Of a stretch of DNA of 21,595 nt, positions 1 to 8,819 are shown in pieces. How positions within the stretch are numbered: position 1 is the first letter of the stretch; every line of letters begins with the position of its first letter. The notes beneath the pieces were generated by a model. That model was not told the DNA's origin. It did no database searches and saw only the letters and a list, made by a program, of their open reading frames with translations. A program made the translations under genes and the position numbers. The stretch comes from Gnetum montanum (Eukaryota > Streptophyta > Gnetopsida > Gnetales > Gnetaceae): contig MNCI01006105.1 in the NCBI GenBank assembly GCA_015680685.1, forward strand, positions 927 through 22,521. Direction: 5' to 3'.

Positions 1-161
1 CTCCTCCTCGTGTTTTATAGCGGCTGGTGGAGAAAAACGAGAAACCTAACCCTAATTGTTGCCACCCCACGATGTTCTATTTTTTTTTAATTTTAGAATT
101 TTAAATTTTATTGGTTTAACAAGGCCCCATGCCTTGCATGGGTGAAAGCTGGCCTCAACAG

Positions 162-761
162 CTCCGTTATGCGGTGAATGGCGTATCATTCAAAAGAGTG
201 GCCACTCCTCTCAAATTGGCCGATTACTTCAACATCTCTGGCGTCTTTACTTTGGATTCAATTCCCGATCATCCCAGCAATAGTTCTGCTGCTCAGTTGG
301 CCGTCTCTGTGTTGAAGGCCGATTACAGAAGGTTTGTGGAAATCATTTTCGTGAACAAGGAAAGTTCTCTGCAGACATGGCATTTGGATGGCTATTCCTT
401 CGTTGTTGTCGGCATGGACATTGGCGAGTGGAGCAATGAGAGCAGGAGCAGCTACAATAACTTCGATGCAGTGAGCCGAAGCACAGTTGAAGTTTATCCA
501 CACGGATGGACTGCAATTTTGCTGAGCTTGGACAATGTGGGAATGTGGAATGTTAGATCCACATTGTGGGACAGAGAATATCTCGGCCAGCAACTCTACA
601 TTCGCATCAGACCTAACACTGCCATTGTTGACCCAAGGGATGAGCTTCCTCCTCCACGTAATCTTCTGCTCTGCGGCCGTACCGGATCACACGGTCAACA
701 ATCACCAGCAGCAAGTCCATCTCCTTCAAATGATTATGATGATCCACCTCGCATTCTCTGA
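162..761 (+). CDS. 3'-terminal exon of a SKU5-similar (SKS, multicopper-oxidase-like) protein, 5' partial
   Basis: SKS proteins are secreted or GPI-anchored cupredoxin-fold proteins of the plant cell surface and wall, related to ascorbate oxidase and laccase but usually without copper ligands. Conserved family blocks are visible: RYAVNGVSF at residues 2-10 of the exon, LKLADYFNI, WHLDGYSF near 73-80, VYPHGWTA, LDNVGMWN, LGQQLYIRI and LLCGR near the end. True oxidases carry the copper motifs HxHGH and HCHIE here; this protein has HLDGY and a VYPHGW-type segment, so it is probably not a copper oxidase. An ATG lies at 129, but homology begins just after the AG at 160-161, a phase-0 acceptor, so this is most likely the last exon with earlier exons left of the window. 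The tail after LLCGR is Ser/Pro/Asp-rich and shows no GPI signal. The frame is clean to TGA at 759-761. It could be a live gene's last exon or a truncated copy. Confidence 0.85.
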   Translation, partial: LRYAVNGVSFKRVATPLKLADYFNISGVFTLDSIPDHPSNSSAAQLAVSVLKADYRRFVEIIFVNKESSLQTWHLDGYSFVVVGMDIGEWSNESRSSYNNFDAVSRSTVEVYPHGWTAILLSLDNVGMWNVRSTLWDREYLGQQLYIRIRPNTAIVDPRDELPPPRNLLLCGRTGSHGQQSPAASPSPSNDYDDPPRIL

Positions 762-861
762 CTCATGAGCTTCTGCATCCTCTTCTCTCTTCTGCCCATT
801 ACATTCGTTATTATTGATTATTTCTCTTGGGCCTTGAGAATTGTTGTTGTTTATGGAGTGA

Positions 862-904
862 TTTCAGGTTTCTAACCTGAAACATGACTATTTGAACATA
901 GTCA
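862..904 (+). other. two consecutive short hairpins in the 3' flank of the SKS exon
   Basis: A perfect 9-bp stem (862-870 with 874-882, 3-base loop) is followed two bases later by a perfect 7-bp stem (885-891 with 898-904, 6-base loop). They lie about 100 bases after the stop codon and 50 before the A-rich polyadenylation-like sequence, so they would fall in the 3' UTR. Confidence 0.5.
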
Positions 905-954
905 AACTATCGTGTGTGGGCGTGAATTAATTGATAAAGTTCAATTTCCTCTAA

Positions 955-968
955 AATAAAAAAATAAA
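955..968 (+). promoter_or_regulatory. candidate poly(A) signals of the SKS gene
   Basis: Two overlapping AATAAA hexamers (955-960 and 963-968) in an A-rich stretch about 195 bases after the SKS stop codon, a normal plant 3' UTR distance. The motif is common in AT-rich DNA, so the assignment rests on position. Confidence 0.4.
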
Positions 969-980
969 AACAATACAAAA

Positions 981-2741
981 AATGAGGAGCATGTTCGTTG
1001 GAAGTTCTTGAGTGTGATGGGGTCCGGCAGCAATGCTCACCCTAACCTCTCTTGCCCTTTTTAAATTTAAGTTTCCAAAAAAAAAAAAAAAGACCAAAGG
1101 AAAAATCTGAAAGTTGTGGCTTATTATGATCTAATATGAACTTTACCTTGTCCTCCTCATTAAGTTCGGTTGAAGTCTCGTGCTTCAAAAAGTCTACAAT
1201 GCTCTTATTGTTACCTTGTGACAATATTGAGAGAGGTTAACTATATATATATCTATAGATCTTATTTAAAATAACAATAAATTATATATTTAGATTTTAA
1301 TGGTTGTTTGGATGACCTATGTTGGTGTCTCTTAATTATAGTTTATTTTCAAGTTTGCATTTCTTATTTCATCTTGTTTTTGTTTCCCCATTCTGTTGCA
1401 TTTTCATTCAAAATTTTATGATCCTTGCACTTGCATGCAATTTGTAGTTTGAGAGCTAAGTATTGAGGCCAACCTCACCCATGCTAGGCATAGGGCCTTG
1501 ACCAGTAATAACATAACAATTGCACTTTAAATTAGTTGCAAGGTTAGATATAGAGTTGTAGAGGTAATGTCCCCTAGAATTACAACATGATGTGTAAACC
1601 TCTATTGAGATGCTTCTGAGTTCATATAGTATTTGAATTTACACGGTGACTTTTTTGTGCTTATCCTTATTACCAGTAACAAGTGTCATTGATTTTCTAT
1701 ATCAAAAGTTGTTATTCTATGCATTTCACACCGTTTTAAATGTCAAATATTGGTGGTGGCAGTTTTCCGCATAGCATTTGGCATGGAAAAGGCAGTTGGT
1801 GGTTGATGGCAGTTAACAAAATCAAACAGTTTAGGGTTAGGGTTTCTCCTACAGGGCTGCTATGAAGAGGGAGGGCAGCAAGAAATAGGGGGATGAAGAG
1901 GGAGGACAACAAGAAACAGGGGGTTGAGAATTGGCAACAGGGTTTGGTTGCCAATCTTTCTTTTTGAAATGCGTAGCGGCTAGCAGCACATGTCCATTAG
2001 CAGCTGCTGTTTGATTTTGTTCTTCTATTTTCTCTGCCCACATGCAACCCATCTTTTAGCCTCTTGTTGCTGTGAGCCGCAGATGGTGGCCCTCTCTCTG
2101 GACGCTGGGGCCTTTGGCAGGCGGTAGAACATGGTAGGAGCATGAAACCTGTGGCGAACATCAACAGCAGTCGCAGGCAGATTGCAGATGATAGTGTGCA
2201 TGCCCTGCAGTAACAATTGCTGAACGATGGTTTTTCTATTTTTTCAGATAGAAACTGACACGTTTTCTTTGCTTTTTTTCTTTTCTACCTACGCAGCAAA
2301 GACCAATGCCCAACAGTGGTGGTGCCAGCACGGTCACAAGTGTAGCCAACACTGGGCAGCGATCAGGGGCCTCTTCTGGGATGTTCAGCCTCTATCTGGA
2401 GACCGGTGGTTGAATCTTCCTTTTGCATAGAGCACCAGATAAATTTTAATTTTAATTTGAATTTTTGTTTTGTGTTATTTATTTTACTCAAAAACTATAC
2501 AAATGTTTAATTTTGATTTTTATATGTTTTTCAAAACATAACAGAATGCTCTTAAAATTAAATTTAAGTTTCAATATTTTGTTTAAAATATTATTATTAT
2601 TGTTTTTTCACATAACTTGTTCTAGCTGAGACTATTCATGGGTTTCCGTACCCATACAGGAGGCACCCTAGTCAATAGTTTCCTAAAACGAGTTTTCACG
2701 GGTGTTCACGTGTCCAAAATTTACGCATCAACACAAACTAG
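981..2741. other. non-coding stretch, no recognisable gene
   Basis: I found no gene here. Short open frames on both strands have no recognisable motifs. A telo-box-like TTTAGGG/TTAGGG run (about 1833-1849), common in plant promoters and 5' UTRs, precedes a small tandem repeat. The part from 1740 to 2430 is less AT-rich than its surroundings. Confidence 0.5.
1862..1923. repeat. two-copy 31-bp tandem repeat, purine-rich
   Basis: Copies 1862-1892 and 1893-1923 share the ATGAAGAGGGAGG core and an AAGAAA-AGGGG end and differ at three or four positions. The strand is almost all purine. Confidence 0.75.
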
Positions 2742-3164
2742 ATTAGGGCTGTAAAAAGCTTCAAAAGGGAATGCCATGCTTTACAAAAAGTGAAACATCG
2801 CAACAATATGAAGATTATCACTGTGGTGTGGTCCAAGGGAATAGAAGCCCTGGTAATGCCTTTCATGAGCAATGGTAATCTCCATTTTCTTCTTCACAGT
2901 AGACAAGATGGTCGATTGATCCCATTAGAGTTGCAAATGAAAGTGAAGATATTAACTGAGTTAGCTTAGGGACTTGGCTATTTGCATCATGATTGTGAAT
3001 TTCACCTCAACCACTGTGACATCAAACCAAAGAATGTATTATTGGATGACAATATGACTGTCAAGCTCTCTGATTTTGGGATATCTCACCTGATTAGAGA
3101 CTTTGATTGTCCAACTGCATCCTCATCTCCTATAGTGAAAGATTCTGTTGGGTATATTGCTCCA
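2742..3164 (+). pseudogene. LRR receptor-like kinase fragment (non-RD, FLS2/Xa21-like class), one exon
   Basis: One frame reads through kinase subdomains II/III to VIII: AVKSFKREC (around 2751), HRNNMKIIT, ALVMPFMSNGNL, then GLGYLHHDC, HCDIKPKNVLLDD (catalytic loop), LSDFGIS (metal-binding DFG) and VGYIAP. The catalytic loop is HCD instead of HRD, the non-RD signature typical of plant pattern-recognition receptors. A TAG at 2967-2969 sits just before GLGYLHH where family members have a sense codon. The exon appears to end at 3164: the next bases, GTATGC, form a donor, and the split codon begins with G, as expected for the GYIAP-E junction where many of these kinases have an intron. The N-terminal kinase lobe, the LRR ectodomain and the following exon are not visible. 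I infer a truncated, dead copy. Confidence 0.85.
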
Positions 3165-4576
3165 GGTATGCCCAAAGGAGTTCTCTTCCATGAAAAGGAG
3201 TTCTCAAAGTTGGATTAGTATGCTGTTCACCTATAAATTAAGGTGTTCTAAATTTCATTGAAGAAATAAAGTTCTTGATCAATAATATTAGTTGCAATGG
3301 TGACCAGGATGATGTAGGCAGCCAGGCATATATAGCCATGGAACTCACGAATTTACTGAAAGTAAATACAATGAGGCAATCCTATAAGGATGTATGCTTT
3401 AACTCTTCCAAACTACAGCACACACAATGTATCTATTGGGTTTGAAGGATGGCTAGGTCATCAGGTTCTTTGTATGTACTACAAGTTCAATCCGCTTTCC
3501 TTTCCCTCAATTTGCCAATAAGCAGATATCTTTCGTAATGAATCTTGATTGAAACTTCATTTTATTTCAATACTCATCAAACAATTTATGCATGTAAATT
3601 TATGCAGGGACAATTTGCATTGCTGTGTGCAAGTTTGTGAAACTGTAGAGAGTACGCAGCTATCATTTTGCCAATGCTCATTGCTCATGCTTGTGTGCCG
3701 TTGACTCCTTAAAGCATGCAAGTCGGTATAATATAAATTACTTCTGTATTTTTAATTTGGAAAACTAAATGTTGATAATAAGGTTGACACCCATGCACAA
3801 GCAACCTGATTGCTTTGGATTTTTTATGCTCAATGCTGTAAAATTATGATAATTTTTTATTGCTCTATATGAGAATCATTATTATATTTCATAACAAATT
3901 TTGTAAAAGCTTGCTTTTAAAAATTTTGGTCTGCAAACTGTTCAATATTTCTGGGGTTTGTAGTTTGCCTTACATCAAAGCCTAGCTTCCGTGGTTAAAG
4001 CCAAAAACGATGTCCAAGACTCTAATAAGAAAATTACTGTGTTCACATAGTCGTTATTGAACACCTAACTTCTGACTGTACTATACTGTGGAGCATTCCG
4101 GATAAGTGGATAATAGAAAATACAAAGTAGGGGAAGAACACTGGACCGTTTGTATCCATTGAAAGCATTCATTGCAAAGCTGTCGGATTATTCTGAAAAC
4201 CAGCCCTTACAGTATTGAACGCCGTTCTCATTGTTGCAACGCAATCTTCAGTCAAAGCCACACTCAAGACAACACAAAGCTTTAATTTTATCAAAAATCT
4301 TCTTTGGCAGCATTTGATGATAAGTTCTCCGGATCCGTTTTCGAACTCGATTGCTGGTATTCTTCAGTTGACTTTCCATCATCCCTATTATCCACGGCCA
4401 CGGAATCTGTGACTACAAAATAAAATTTTAAGAGTACGAACAAAATCATCCGTTTTAGGAAATAAGTTGCTCAAATTGTCACGTATCGACAAATTTATAT
4501 CGAAGAAAAACCTCAAAATGTCTGTGCTCCAATGATTTCCATTGAAAGGACCTAATATGAGATCATATATGAAGAC
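3165..4576. other. non-coding stretch after the kinase fragment
   Basis: No convincing gene. It presumably begins as the remnant intron of the kinase gene, but I could not find the next kinase exon. One start-less open frame (3242-3445) has no kinase motifs. The rest is AT-rich. Confidence 0.45.
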
Positions 4577-4664
4577 TGCAGCTTCATGCATGCAATATGA
4601 GGTGTGCGATTATTGAACGCTGCAGCTTCATGCATGCAATATGAGGTGTGCGATTATTGAACGC
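4577..4664. repeat. perfect 44-bp tandem duplication
   Basis: 4577-4620 and 4621-4664 are identical. Each contains TGCATGCA-type alternation and ends in ATTATTGAACGC. Perfect identity inside otherwise old DNA suggests a recent slippage or repair duplication. Confidence 0.95.
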
Positions 4665-4996
4665 GGAATTTTTCGTCAACAAAACTTCTTCATCAGATAC
4701 TTAAATGCTAGTACTGTAATATGACCGACATAAAGTTATTGAAAGTGTCGTTCAATGCAGCAGGAAAAAGAGTGTATATATGAAAAGCGCCTAAACGCAG
4801 TTTCTGCCCTGTATCAGCCCTGGCACGTTTTCTGCCTGCATTAAACGGCACCTCTTCTCATGATACACTTAGCAGTAGAAATTGAATCCACACCTGCGGG
4901 AGAAATTGAAACCATACCAGTTATCACTTAAGCTACATCACGTTACAGTGTTTCAAAATCAAGAGATTATAGTATGAGAATTCAGTAAGGTAAGAG

Positions 4997-5085
4997 ATTA
5001 TCCCCCCACATTGGGCCACACAGGTTTTATGATGGGACATGCAGCCTAGTCTACCAGCTGTAACCATGGAGACCTTGTGCTAGTT
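4997..5085. repeat. direct repeat X, left copy flanking the copia element
   Basis: About 88 bp starting ATTATCCCCCCACATTGG and ending GACCTTGTGCTAGTT, about 90% identical to 6349-6436. The two copies bracket the copia derivative. Outside this block the flanks differ. The left copy is separated from the 5' LTR by 130 bp of unrelated sequence. Confidence 0.85.
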
Positions 5086-5215
5086 ATTTCAACTTCCTCT
5101 TCCTCTTCCATGTCTGCTTCCATGATAAGAATGACCACTATGTCTTTGATAGCTATTTGATTCACTGGTACTAATTCTTTAGTCTTTGGAAAACTGCAAT
5201 TTTGATTGAAAAGCA

Positions 5216-5617
5216 TGTTAAAGATTAATGTTATAGTCATGTAGAAAATAAATGTTAATGTTAATGGTTAAAGCATGTTATAGTCATGTAGAAGATTAAT
5301 GTTAGTCATGTAGAAAATGGCACTTGTTTTAATGCTTTTGATTAAAAACTGCAATGTTATAGTCATGTTAATCGTTAAGGTGGTCATAAAGTGGTCAGTT
5401 ATGAGTTTGTTACTATACGGTTGTAATTTGGTTAAGCGTCAGTTATGGAGTTTGGAGTCTATTACGGTATGTTGTTTATTTAAAAAGCACCTTGGGTGCT
5501 TGCTTGCGATTTGTGTATGCTAATATATGGATTTGCTGAAACCATCGAGTGATTTTTTCTGCTATTGAATATTTCGTTTATTTTTTTGTTTTGCTCCATC
5601 TCTCTATTTTTGTAATA
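5216..5617 (+). repeat. copia 5' LTR
   Basis: Begins TGTTAAAG and ends near TTTTTGTAATA, two bases before the primer site; the terminal CA seems mutated to TA. The first 130 bp contain repeated GTTATAGTCATGTAGAA-like blocks absent from the 3' LTR, pointing to local expansion. A TTATTTAAAAAGC stretch may be the TATA region. Confidence 0.8.
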
Positions 5618-5619
5618 TC

Positions 5620-5631
5620 TGGTATCAGAGC
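5620..5631 (+). other. primer binding site, initiator tRNA-Met type
   Basis: TGGTATCAGAGC, the classic plant copia primer site complementary to the 3' end of initiator tRNA-Met, two bases after the 5' LTR. Confidence 0.95.
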
Positions 5632-5645
5632 CTTGGTTGGTGACT

Positions 5646-5975
5646 ATGAACGACTACACTGGTACACAACCCACACTTCCAGTCGTCAAAGGCAATGGGT
5701 ATGATATTTGGAGCACAAAGATGAGAACTCTATTTCTCTCCTAGGATCTATGGGACTTGGTGGACGTTGGATATGATGAAGCAAGCCTTCTAGCTGATCA
5801 ACTTAGAGATGTCAAGAAGAATAATAAAGCTCTATTTTTCATTCAGCAAGCAATTGATGAAACAATTTTTCCTCAAATTATAAGTGCAACAAAATCAAAG
5901 AAAGCACTTTATGGCCTTAAGCAAACACTAAGGGCTTGGTATGACAAAATCAATGGACACTTTATCAAGCACTAA
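5646..5975 (+). pseudogene. in-frame gag-RT fusion remnant of the copia element
   Basis: A single frame starts at ATG 5646. Its first part is copia gag of the UBN2 type: YDIWSTKMRTLF, DLWDLVDVGYDE, ALFFIQQAIDE and IISATKSK. A TAG at 5742-5744 replaces the usual Gln codon before DLWDL. Without a frame change the text then becomes the copia RT motif KALYGLKQ followed by RAWYDKINGHFIKH and a stop. The rest of gag, protease, integrase and most of RT are missing. The junction lies in an A/G-rich stretch (about 5896-5904) that could have served as microhomology. A 15-bp repeat, CACTAAGGGCTTGGT (5926-5940 and 5970-5984), marks the second deletion edge, next to the 3' LTR. Not expected to be functional. 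Confidence 0.85.
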
Positions 5976-5985
5976 GGGCTTGGTG

Positions 5986-6348
5986 TGTTAAAGATTAATG
6001 CAGAATTTAGTTAATTATGTTATAGTTACGTTATTGTCATGTTAATCATCTATTTTAAGGTGGTCGTAAAGTGGTCAGTTATGAGTTTGTTACTGTACAG
6101 TTGTAATTTGGTTAAGGGTCAGTTATGGAGTCAGTTATGGATATGTTGTTTATTTAAAAAGCACCTTGCATGTTGGGTGCATGAGTGGACACCAAGCTTG
6201 GACACCAACTTTTCTTGCTTGCGATTTGTGTATGCTAATATATGGATTTGCTTGCAGAAACCTCCTATTGAATATTTCGTTTATTGGTTTTTTTTTTTGC
6301 TCCGTCTCTCTATTTTTGTAACAATTATCCCCCTCTATTTTTGTAACA
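5986..6348 (+). repeat. copia 3' LTR
   Basis: Begins TGTTAAAGATTAATG and ends TTTTTGTAACA. The final 16 bp plus the start of the flank (ATTATCCCC) are duplicated with a 25-bp period, so the end could be placed at 6323 or 6348. A roughly 40-bp insertion with a GGACACCAA repeat (near 6187-6210) is absent from the 5' LTR. There is no clear polypurine tract before it; AAGGGCTTGG is the nearest candidate. Confidence 0.8.
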
Positions 6349-6436
6349 ATTATCCCCCCACATTGGCCCACACATGTTTTATGATGGGACATGCAGCCCT
6401 AGTCTACTAGCCGTAACCATTGAGACCTTGTGCTGG
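6349..6436. repeat. direct repeat X, right copy
   Basis: Pairs with 4997-5085. Its first base directly follows the CA end of the 3' LTR, so the repeat edge and the LTR edge coincide. Confidence 0.85.
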
Positions 6437-6770
6437 TTGCTGTGCCATGCTACTTCGTGGCTTGCTTTCCTACACCACCCCTCCCCCCATGCAATTACAA
6501 GCATCTATTGTGGTCGTTCTCCGCAACCATTGATGTCCGTTTGTCGTGGCTTGCATCACGCGATGTCTTGGCCTTGTTATGCCTCCTGCACTATACCGTT
6601 AGCTGTCCATGCCTGCTCTACAACCCATGCTATAGTAGCTACCTTTTCCCACCCCTTCCGCTCTCTTGTGCGGCATCAGCTGCTGCTTGCCGCTCTTCCA
6701 ACACTGCTACATCCCCCACACGCACTGCCTCCACCATGGAACAAAATAAAAATAAAAATAAAAATTATTA
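6437..6770 (+). other. C/T-rich, GC-richer patch ending in an A-rich tail
   Basis: A roughly 300-bp C/T-rich block, clearly richer in GC than its surroundings, ends in a tail of repeated AAAAT units (about 6741-6764). Two overlapping open frames of 136 and 114 codons run through it, but their Leu/Pro/Cys/His-rich content looks like base composition, not protein. The form recalls a retroposed SINE or transcript copy, but I see no Pol III A/B boxes. Confidence 0.35.
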
Positions 6771-8541
6771 TTAATTACTTTTAAATATACATTGAATCTA
6801 ATGCCATTTTTACTATCCACTTTCCAGCCATTGCTCTCATTAGCCATATATTTTTATAAATCGCATTTATTTTCTACTCATGATTAAGCCACATCCATTC
6901 ATATGCGACATTGTAATCTTGCCTCATCTAGAATTGAGGAATTAAATTCTATGAAAATTTAAAATTATTATTATTATTATTATTAAACTATCATATTATG
7001 TTGGCTTAGTCTATGTTACCTATTTTTACTTTATTTTTTACATTGATATTATTTTACCAAGTTATATTTGGGTTTTTTCCTTGCAATGACCTTACTAGTG
7101 AAATAGACCACATAACATGGCACACTAATACCTAAAACTAGCACTATGGCTTGTCATTGCTTTAAAATGGCAAAATGTAGCCTTAGTTAACTACATTCTT
7201 CCATCATTTAGCATTTCTCAAACAGTGGTTAACTTGATTGGACATTAATTGATGTACCTTGACATTAGCATAGCCTTGTTTGACCTTATTGGACACAATT
7301 TTATGCAATTTTGACCATCATTTGGCCCTCATGTGATATCATTATGCATCATTTAATCTATGTTTCATCCTATTTACTTTAACTTACCCCTTATGACCTT
7401 TATTAATCCTGTTTAGCCTTTGTTTAGCCTTTGATTGGTGTTAGGTGATGGGTTTGACCGTTCTTAACCATCATTTGACACCATGTAACTATAGCCTTCC
7501 AAGGCCTAAAACTGGCAATCCCATGGCCTAATATAACCATAGTTGACCATGTTTAACCTTATAGTGCCCATAGTGACCTCCATTGACCATGCCTTAACCT
7601 ATTTTTCCATCATTTTAATTTCTTTAGACCCACTTTAAGCATTATTATTAATGCAATTTTTTTTTACATTATTTAGCAAATTCATTACACAGGTGCCACT
7701 TGATGTGCTTATGTTGTCATGAAAATTGAGCTAGGAGGATGAGCAAGCAAACTTGACTAGTCTTAATAAGCCCCTAGGAGGATGAGGAAGCAAACTCAAC
7801 TAGTCTTAATAAACCCCCAAGAGGATGAGGAAGCAAACTTGACTACTCTTAATAAACCCCTCTTATGATGATTGACCAAGTGGACCTTATGCACCCAAAC
7901 ATTGATCCTTGTAACCATGCAACCATAACACCCTAAAGTAGCTTGATGATCATTGACTTTTACTCCAAAAACATCATAGAGGGTTCCTTACCAAAATTCC
8001 AATCAAGACCATGATGGTGATGATAAAACACATAGAACCAAGTTCCTCACCATAACTTAAGCCTGTTCATAGCCACATCAAACCCTTATTATGCAACATT
8101 AAAGTCATCATATAGCCCCAGCTATATCTAATGCTCATATGTTTGCTTGTAGTGTTGTTTATCATTGTTGACAAGTTGCAATGGATGATTGATGTTGATA
8201 TCCTGATGATCTACAATAAGTGAGCTTGTATAACATTTGTTTCATGACAGAGAAGCATTACCATGGCCTACCATGACCTTAAACCAACACCATAGTCCAC
8301 TATGACCTTAAATTGGCACCACAGCCTTAAACTAGCAATGTTGGTAACCTAGGTAGCTTGATTTTATCATTCTATGTGGCTTGTATGCATTGTAATGTTA
8401 TAACATGTTTTGTTTTCTTGGTTTCTTATTCTCTTGGAGTTGTGTTTGCAAGATCAAGCATGAAGCCATTGCAAGGGTACAATTCATTACGACAACAACT
8501 CATCACATGACCTCAGTTGATGCATTGACTTTTGACACTTC
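6771..8541. other. AT-rich non-coding DNA with degenerate repeated words
   Basis: No gene. The stretch is full of variants of TTGACCAT, GACCTTA and CCATAGT, giving it a satellite-like texture without a fixed period. It lies where the 3' LTR of the minus-strand gypsy element would be expected, but I could not align it with the 5' LTR at 19929. Confidence 0.4.
7731..7859. repeat. three-copy 43-bp tandem repeat
   Basis: Copies start at 7731, 7774 and 7817. Each reads AGGAGGATGAGGAAGCAAAC, then a TTGACTAGTC-like block, then TTAATAAACCCC, with a few changes per copy. Confidence 0.9.
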
Positions 8542-8544
8542 ATC

Positions 8545-8557
8545 ATACCCCCACAAC
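8545..8557 (-). other. possible polypurine tract at the 3' end of the gypsy element
   Basis: On the minus strand TTGTGGGGGTA is followed by TGATG, the shape of a polypurine tract plus LTR start, about 265 bp after the end of the additional ORF. Without a matching LTR this is only a candidate. Confidence 0.3.
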
Positions 8558-8819
8558 TGAGCAAAAACTCATCTTCGAGTTACTTTACAATTTGGAAGGT
8601 ATGGATTCTTATTTACAACACACATAACTTAAACACAAATGCCACACACATGACACAACATGAATTTACCAAGTTCCTGAGTTACAGAGAAGAACAAATT
8701 ACAAAAATGGTGGTGTTCAGAGACAAAATTGAACACCTCGCTAGTCCTAGAGCCTCTACAGTGTAGGAAGATGTACAAAATTGTTGGAGGAGATAACACT
8801 GTCCTTGGGGGCGATGGTT

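Larger units (their letters stand above)
5216..6348 (+). mobile_element. deletion-derived Ty1/copia element with two LTRs
   Basis: Two related LTR-like segments (5216-5617 and 5986-6348) enclose a tRNA-iMet-type primer site and an internal region of only about 370 bp. Both LTRs start TGTTAAAGATTAATG and share long blocks such as GTGGTCAGTTATGAGTTTGT, TATTTAAAAAGCACCTT and GATTTGTGTATGCTAATATA. The internal region keeps the start of gag and a short piece of RT, so the element could not move without helper proteins. No matching 5-bp target duplication was found (left flank AAGCA, right flank ATTAT). The LTRs differ by many substitutions and indels, so the copy is old. Confidence 0.85.

Noticed and set aside
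1736-2430. Several open frames of 60-72 codons on both strands
   Set aside because: No recognisable motifs and mutually overlapping; nothing marks one as coding.
2284-2430. Ser/Gly/Thr-rich frame resembling an exon end (MFSLYLETGG)
   Set aside because: Could not be matched to any family and has no clear splice context; too short to call.
3242-3445. Start-less open frame of 67 codons after the kinase fragment
   Set aside because: No kinase subdomain IX-XI motif and no family resemblance; length is within chance for one frame.
6374-6784. Two overlapping open frames of 136 and 114 codons
   Set aside because: They follow from low stop-codon density in a C/T-rich patch; the protein text is low complexity with no motif.
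7731-7859. Possible CRISPR-like direct repeats
   Set aside because: Three adjoining 43-bp tandem copies without spacers in plant DNA.
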